Source of the DNA: Marinagarivorans sp. UBA5870
GTDB lineage: Bacteria > Pseudomonadota > Gammaproteobacteria > Pseudomonadales > Cellvibrionaceae
DNA: 17,322 nucleotides
Reading direction: 5' to 3'
Assembly: GCA_002432555.1 (NCBI GenBank)
Contig: DJFO01000067.1
Span: forward strand, 3,570 to 20,891
The notes under the pieces were generated by a model. It ran no database searches, was not told where the DNA came from, and worked only from the letters and a program-made list of their open reading frames with translations. The first letter of the stretch is position 1; the number at the start of each line of letters is the position of its first letter. A program made the position numbers and the translations under genes. Positions 17,081-17,322 of this stretch are shown here, one piece after another.

Positions 17081-17322
17081 GCGCGAACTTCCTCTCCCGC
17101 CAAATACCGGTCACGCGTCACCAGACCATCCTTGATGGTGACAATGCGCTGGGTCTGGTTCGCTATGTCCTGCTCGTGGGTAACGATTACCAGAGTTTTG
17201 CCCAGACTGTGCACCTGCTTGAACAGCGCCATCACCTCCTGCGTAGTGGCGCTGTCGAGAGCGCCGGTCGGTTCGTCGGCAAGAATGACGTTGGGATCCG
17301 TCACCAGCGCGCGGGCTATGGC
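17077..17322 (-). CDS. ABC transporter ATPase, MacB/LolD type (N-terminal part outside window)
   Basis: The last 81 codons of a nucleotide-binding protein, open to the window edge. The visible part starts within AIARALV, just after where the ABC signature would be, then gives ILADEPTGALDS (Walker B with catalytic Glu, and D-loop) and VIVTHEQDIA (switch His). The C-terminus is IVTIKDGLVTRDRYLAGEEVRA, typical for the LolD/MacB-type subfamily of about 230 residues. Its stop overlaps the GTG of the first permease by four bases, so it is the next gene up in the same operon and probably powers both permeases. Walker A lies outside the window. Confidence 0.93.
   Translation of the reverse strand, partial: AIARALVTDPNVILADEPTGALDSATTQEVMALFKQVHSLGKTLVIVTHEQDIANQTQRIVTIKDGLVTRDRYLAGEEVRA

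Overview
The window comes from a gammaproteobacterium. The evidence is an Escherichia-type Rep helicase whose motifs match closely throughout, Gram-negative envelope machinery (a MacA-like periplasmic adaptor and MacB-type permeases) and Sec signal peptides on several products. A marine or cellulolytic Cellvibrionales-like host would fit, but that is a guess and no taxonomic marker settles it.

Layout. (1) Bases 1-1855, + strand: the 3' nine-tenths of rep, a housekeeping replication-restart helicase that marks the edge of the conserved chromosome. (2) Bases 1856-2180: an intergenic stretch with a possible terminator and a REP-like palindrome. (3) Bases 2181-11761, + strand: a 9.6 kb accessory island of RHS/YD-repeat polymorphic-toxin type. 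It has a small secreted VCBS/YD-repeat protein; a giant RHS gene (2948-9634) with signal peptide, Ig-like domain, transglutaminase-like domain, YD repeats, RHS core and a variable C-terminal tip; and a putative immunity gene overlapping it by 4 bases. A hairpin-rich spacer follows, then an orphan second tip carrying a copied piece of the RHS core and a HEGGH zinc-metallopeptidase domain, with its own exported putative immunity protein. (4) Bases 11888-17322, - strand: a compact five-gene operon read right to left: ABC ATPase (cut by the window end), two paralogous MacB-type permeases, a MacA-like adaptor, and a membrane-anchored MORN-repeat/C13-family cysteine peptidase. Gaps in the operon run from a 4-base overlap to 9 bases. 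The 126 bases between the convergent blocks (11762-11887) hold no gene and no convincing terminator.

The most interesting result is the state of the toxin island. The giant RHS gene is split by one in-frame TGA (6392-6394): the same reading frame runs open on both sides for 2,228 sense and stop-interrupted codons in all, and the downstream half has no plausible start. The orphan metallopeptidase tip is broken by what looks like loss of one G in a G-run at 11120-11122; restoring it joins HEGGH...GDHYG to a downstream [14 protein letters not shown] ending just before the second immunity gene. Both immunity genes look intact. An 82/83-base direct repeat of the RHS core, in the same frame at both places, gives a ready substrate for tip replacement by deletion of 1,449 bases (483 codons).

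How the parts would work together, as inference: the RHS protein is exported by Sec and presents a toxic C-terminus to neighbours. The first tip is paired with a cytoplasmic immunity protein, so it should act in the cytoplasm. The second, metallopeptidase tip is paired with an exported immunity protein, so it should act in the periplasm. The ABC operon is a separate envelope export or stress system.
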